27,562 nt of DNA from CAZJRB01 sp964547995 (GTDB lineage: Bacteria > Planctomycetota > Planctomycetia > Pirellulales > Thermoguttaceae), in contig CAZJRB010000103.1 of assembly GCA_964547995.1 (NCBI GenBank), positions 1 to 27,562 of the forward strand, written 5' to 3'. The translations under genes were made by a program, and so were the position numbers. Under the pieces are notes generated by a model that saw only the letters and a program-made list of their open reading frames with translations, searched no databases and was not told where the DNA came from. The stretch's first letter is position 1, and each line of letters opens with the position of its first letter. Shown one piece after another: positions 24,926 through 27,562 of the stretch.

Positions 24926-26383
24926 ATGGAACGACCACTTGCCGATACCAAACGTCTTGTCCTGCTGGTGCCCTTGTTGGCATGCTTGCAGGGCCTATCG
25001 CTCGGGCAACAAGCGACCACCGATGAGGCATTCACGAAGGGTGATCCCCGGGGGGTCATGGTGGAGGAGGTCCGCAACGACACACCTGCCTTCATGGTCC
25101 GCGTCGATGTCGATCATGCCGACCGCGTCTATCGCGGCGGCGAACTCATGCGAGTCTTCGTAATGTCCGAAAAGGCCGGTTACCTGTATCTGCTTTATTG
25201 CGACGCCGACAAGAAGATGTCCTGCCTGTTCCCCAATCGGCTGGGTCAGGACAACAAGATTCCCGCCAGAAAGACAGTAACGATTCCGCCGGCAGGTGCC
25301 CGTTTTGCACTGCGGATCGGCCCTCCTTACGGCAAGGAGGTCCTCAAGGCAATCGTTTCGCTCAAGCCGCTGGGGGAGCAGCGACTCCGAGGGTTTCTTA
25401 GCGACAAGGAGGCGACCCGGACGAAGCTGGAGTGGGTCAAGGGTGCGGCCACCCAATTTCAGAATCAGCCGGCCCAATGGGCGGAGCATCACGCCGTGAC
25501 GACGACCGTTGCGCCGCCACCCGGCCCGGATGTGCCTCCGACCGTACCGCCCGACGGCACGCCGCCGAGCGGAAGACGCAGAGTTGGGGTCTTCATCGGC
25601 ATCAGCGACTTCCGAAGCCCCGATATTCGCGATCTCAAGGTCGGCCACAAGGACGCTCTGGCACTGTCCCGTATCATGAAGCAGCGCTGTGGCCTGAACG
25701 AGGCCATTGTACTGCTCGACAGCCAAGCGACTCTGAAGAACACCAGGGAAGCCATTTGCCGGCGTCTGCCGGCCATGACCAAGCCCGGCGATTTCGTGAT
25801 CATCTTCTGGTCGGGCCACGGCGGCCGTTGCGCCGATGACAACGGCGATGAGCGAGACGGTTATGACGAGTACCTCGTCCCGCACGACGCCTCGGTGGCC
25901 AACCTGTCGGCCATCCGCAGGACGATGCTGCTCGACGACACGTTTGGGCGATGGATGCAGGAGCTGGACGGCCGCAGGGTGGTCGTTGTGCTGGATACGT
26001 GCCACAGCGGCGGCCAGCACAACCGCGAGAAGTCGCTGATCAAGGGAATCGACGGTCCCGAGCCGGTCGGCGGCGACGTCCAATTCGATTTCTTCGACGG
26101 CGAATTCGCCCGGGCCAAAGACATCGGCCAAAAGGAGACCGCCCTGCTGGCCTCGTCTCTGGCGAAGCAGGTCTCATTCGAGCGCAAGGAGGGTGACCTC
26201 GGCGCAATGACCTATTACCTGGTCGAACAGCTCCGTGGCGGTAGCAGCCCCGTGACACTGCCCGCTGCCTTCAACCGGATGAAGCCCCTGGTGGCGGCCT
26301 ACATCGAAAGAACCTTCCCCGGGACCACGCAGACGGCCGTGCTGATCGATAATACGACGCCTCCGTTGTACCTGCGTCCGTAG
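24926..26383 (+). CDS. Exported DUF4384-caspase (C14) protein
   Basis: ATG 24926 follows AAGGAG by 10 bases; 485 aa. The first 28 residues are a signal peptide (L-V-L-L-V-P-L-L-A-C-L-Q-G; the Cys at 20 is a poor lipobox). DUF4384 comes first here (about 55-150, K-A-G-Y-L-Y-L-L-Y-C-D and C-L-F-P-N), then a Pro-rich linker (196-215) and a caspase domain (about 217-475): R-V-G-V-F-I-G-I-S-D-F, I-I-F-W-S-G-H-G-G (His298) and V-V-V-L-D-T-C-H-S-G-G (Cys359). The dyad is intact. An Asp-rich stretch after His298 (D-D-N-G-D-E-R-D) could bind calcium, as in metacaspases. It shares DUF4384 with the preceding transglutaminase-like protein and with the kinase at 15120-17195. Last gene of the operon; it converges on the NPCBM gene. 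Confidence 0.92.
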   Translation: MERPLADTKRLVLLVPLLACLQGLSLGQQATTDEAFTKGDPRGVMVEEVRNDTPAFMVRVDVDHADRVYRGGELMRVFVMSEKAGYLYLLYCDADKKMSCLFPNRLGQDNKIPARKTVTIPPAGARFALRIGPPYGKEVLKAIVSLKPLGEQRLRGFLSDKEATRTKLEWVKGAATQFQNQPAQWAEHHAVTTTVAPPPGPDVPPTVPPDGTPPSGRRRVGVFIGISDFRSPDIRDLKVGHKDALALSRIMKQRCGLNEAIVLLDSQATLKNTREAICRRLPAMTKPGDFVIIFWSGHGGRCADDNGDERDGYDEYLVPHDASVANLSAIRRTMLLDDTFGRWMQELDGRRVVVVLDTCHSGGQHNREKSLIKGIDGPEPVGGDVQFDFFDGEFARAKDIGQKETALLASSLAKQVSFERKEGDLGAMTYYLVEQLRGGSSPVTLPAAFNRMKPLVAAYIERTFPGTTQTAVLIDNTTPPLYLRP

Positions 26384-26766
26384 TAGAACACCTATCCTTC
26401 CCAAAAATCCTGTCCGGGGAACCGAGCATGCCACCCTGGATGGAGAGCCAAGATTCAATGTACTCGGAATGAACATCCTGTCAAGGAAAACGCCCCAGAT
26501 ATTCACGACAGAATCCCCTGTGCGCGAAGCGGTGCCCGGAACACAGCCGAATATCTCTTCCTGATTTCCTTACGCAGCACGCCGCGTATACCGATGGTGC
26601 AAGCCGCCAAGGTACGGGACCGCAACGACCTCACGGAACTCGCCAGAACTCGGCCCCGCCGGATCGTCTGCCGACGACTTTCCGATTCGAGCTGAATTGA
26701 GCTATCCGGCCAATAATGCTTTGAACGCCGAGGCAGGACAGAAACCGAGCAAAGCCTGGCTACGCA
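26384..26766. other. Convergent intergenic region, nothing recognised
   Basis: About 380 bases between the 3' ends of the caspase gene and the NPCBM-like gene. No open frame with a ribosome site, no RNA gene and no clear hairpin with a T-run was seen. Confidence 0.5.
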
Positions 26767-27375
26767 CTACTTTACCTGTGGCTCCAGCCACATGCACAAG
26801 TCGTGCGCATACGACCCGTTACGTTCCCCGACAAGCTGGATTTTCTTTGCCGGTGGGAACTGGACTTGCACTCTGACCGGGGGCATTCCACCTGAGATCG
26901 CATCACTGCGGTACACTTCCTTTCCATCGGCGAGCACGACGAATACGGCATTTCCATCACCTTCTGGCCGCCCAATGGCGATTCGGGCGGCAAATGACGT
27001 GACGGGCCGATCGAATACGTACGTCAGCTTCGCATCGTACTTCCGATTCGGATGGAAGTAAATCCAGTGTTCGCATCCCTTCAGAAGGCCACTTTCCTTG
27101 ATGAGTCCAGCTGCCCACTCGTCGAGTACTGACGCGTCGTTCACATACAAATCGGCGCCCGTAAACCCGACAAACCTTGCCTTTGTCAAGTCGCCATCAG
27201 GCTTTCGCGATAGCGTCAGTCGCTGTTTACCGATGGTCACTTCAGTACCATTTGCGTCCTCAAACGGGCCATAGGTCGTCCCTGTTGCATTGTCCTTGAG
27301 TACGAATTCCGCGCCGAACACATTAAGACCCGCGAATATCACAGCCAAGATACTGGTAAACGTGAACTTACGCAT
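26767..27375 (-). CDS. Exported NPCBM-like carbohydrate-binding protein
   Basis: ATG 27375 has GGAGG 7 bases upstream; 202 aa. Residues 1-21 are a signal peptide (M-R-K-F-T-F, then hydrophobic to N-V-F-G-A). Residues about 75-200 look like the NPCBM/NEW2 module: H-W-I-Y-F-H-P-N near the start, L-T-Y-V-F-D-R-P-V-T-S-F-A-A-R-I-A-I-G, then V-F-V-V-L-A-D-G-K-E-V-Y-R-S-D, V-R-V-Q-V-Q-F-P-P-A-K-K-I-Q-L-V, and a terminal D-L-C-M-W-L-E-P. This fold binds sugars and in planctomycetes is often found alone or on secreted enzymes. Nothing in this protein is catalytic. It is a separate transcription unit with its own promoter. Confidence 0.85.
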   Translation of the reverse strand: MRKFTFTSILAVIFAGLNVFGAEFVLKDNATGTTYGPFEDANGTEVTIGKQRLTLSRKPDGDLTKARFVGFTGADLYVNDASVLDEWAAGLIKESGLLKGCEHWIYFHPNRKYDAKLTYVFDRPVTSFAARIAIGRPEGDGNAVFVVLADGKEVYRSDAISGGMPPVRVQVQFPPAKKIQLVGERNGSYAHDLCMWLEPQVK

Positions 27376-27456
27376 GGCATGTCCTCCTCGGAGAATATGG
27401 GTGACAGATGGAATCGCCTCGCTTGCGATCTTGAATGGGTAGCTTGAATGGTGGAG

Positions 27457-27485
27457 AGTATAGACGGCTTGCGCGGGTCGTTCAA
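27457..27485 (-). promoter_or_regulatory. Sigma70-type promoter for the NPCBM-like gene
   Basis: On the minus strand, TTGAAC (27485-27480), a 17-base spacer and TATACT (27462-27457). The -10 matches five of six consensus bases, the -35 four of six, and the spacing is ideal. The start point would be near 27450, giving a leader of about 75 bases that carries the GGAGG site. Confidence 0.55.
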
Positions 27486-27562
27486 GTAATGGCCTCTCTG
27501 AAACAGCGGAAAAGCACTGTCATGGCCGAATTTGCTTTTTTAGATGGGCGCATACGTTGATC

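Noticed and set aside
1..27562. Template repeat for the putative variable region, sought by eye as an A-rich copy of G-G-S-W-N-N-N coding sequence on both strands
   Set aside because: None seen. AAC-rich stretches elsewhere, such as in the TPR arrays, belong to N-N-L-A motifs and do not match the flanking variable-region sequence.

Overview
The window looks like a chromosomal segment of a planctomycete (Planctomycetota, probably Pirellulales-like; no rRNA or other marker is present, so this is inference). The evidence is the style of the genes: very large exported multidomain proteins, two Ser/Thr kinases with a membrane anchor and an extracytoplasmic tail, a planctomycete-type ECF sigma factor, NPCBM and LamG carbohydrate-binding folds, a W-Y-Q-Y-S-L-R-S-L membrane anchor typical of this phylum, and long C-terminal domains of unknown function.

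Layout. 1-3463 (+): 3' part of a transmembrane Ser/Thr kinase with LamG-like beta-sandwiches. 3464-3734: a degraded coding scrap. 3738-6236 (+): an exported glycosidase-like protein resembling alpha-galactosidases. 6246-6449: a dead IS integrase-core fragment. 17195-6760 (-): a probable gene set read leftwards: kinase-DUF4384, TPR-CHAT protease, secreted Pro/Gln-rich protein, second and larger TPR-CHAT protease. 17533-18153 (+): ECF sigma factor, divergent from the kinase, with a strong extended -10 promoter. 18179-18251: two palindromic repeat copies. 18251-18385 (-): 5' fragment of an avd gene, the accessory factor of diversity-generating retroelements (DGRs). 19785-18505 (-): an FGE-sulfatase/C-type-lectin-fold protein whose C-terminus has the codon pattern of a DGR variable region. 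21945-19873 (-): exported caspase fused to an EF-hand and a CsgG/FlgO-like domain. 22481-26383 (+): three-gene operon of an exported unknown protein, a transglutaminase-elicitor-like/DUF4384 protein and a DUF4384/caspase protein. 27375-26767 (-): exported NPCBM-like protein with a good sigma70-type promoter.

Two things stand out. First, about 20 kb holds four caspase-clan proteases (two TPR-CHAT and two C14-type), all with intact His/Cys dyads and all with apparent signal peptides. They sit with a transglutaminase-like protein, a kinase that shares the DUF4384 domain with two of the enzymes, and an ECF sigma factor. This suggests an envelope-located proteolytic signalling module, not the usual cytoplasmic CHAT/caspase defence arrangement. 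Second, there is a partial DGR: target gene with variable region followed by avd, in the order known for complete elements. The avd gene is cut off at the palindromic repeats, no reverse transcriptase or template repeat is visible here, and the target gene has an in-frame TGA after codon 13. The cassette is therefore either a decaying relic or one served in trans by a reverse transcriptase elsewhere in the genome.
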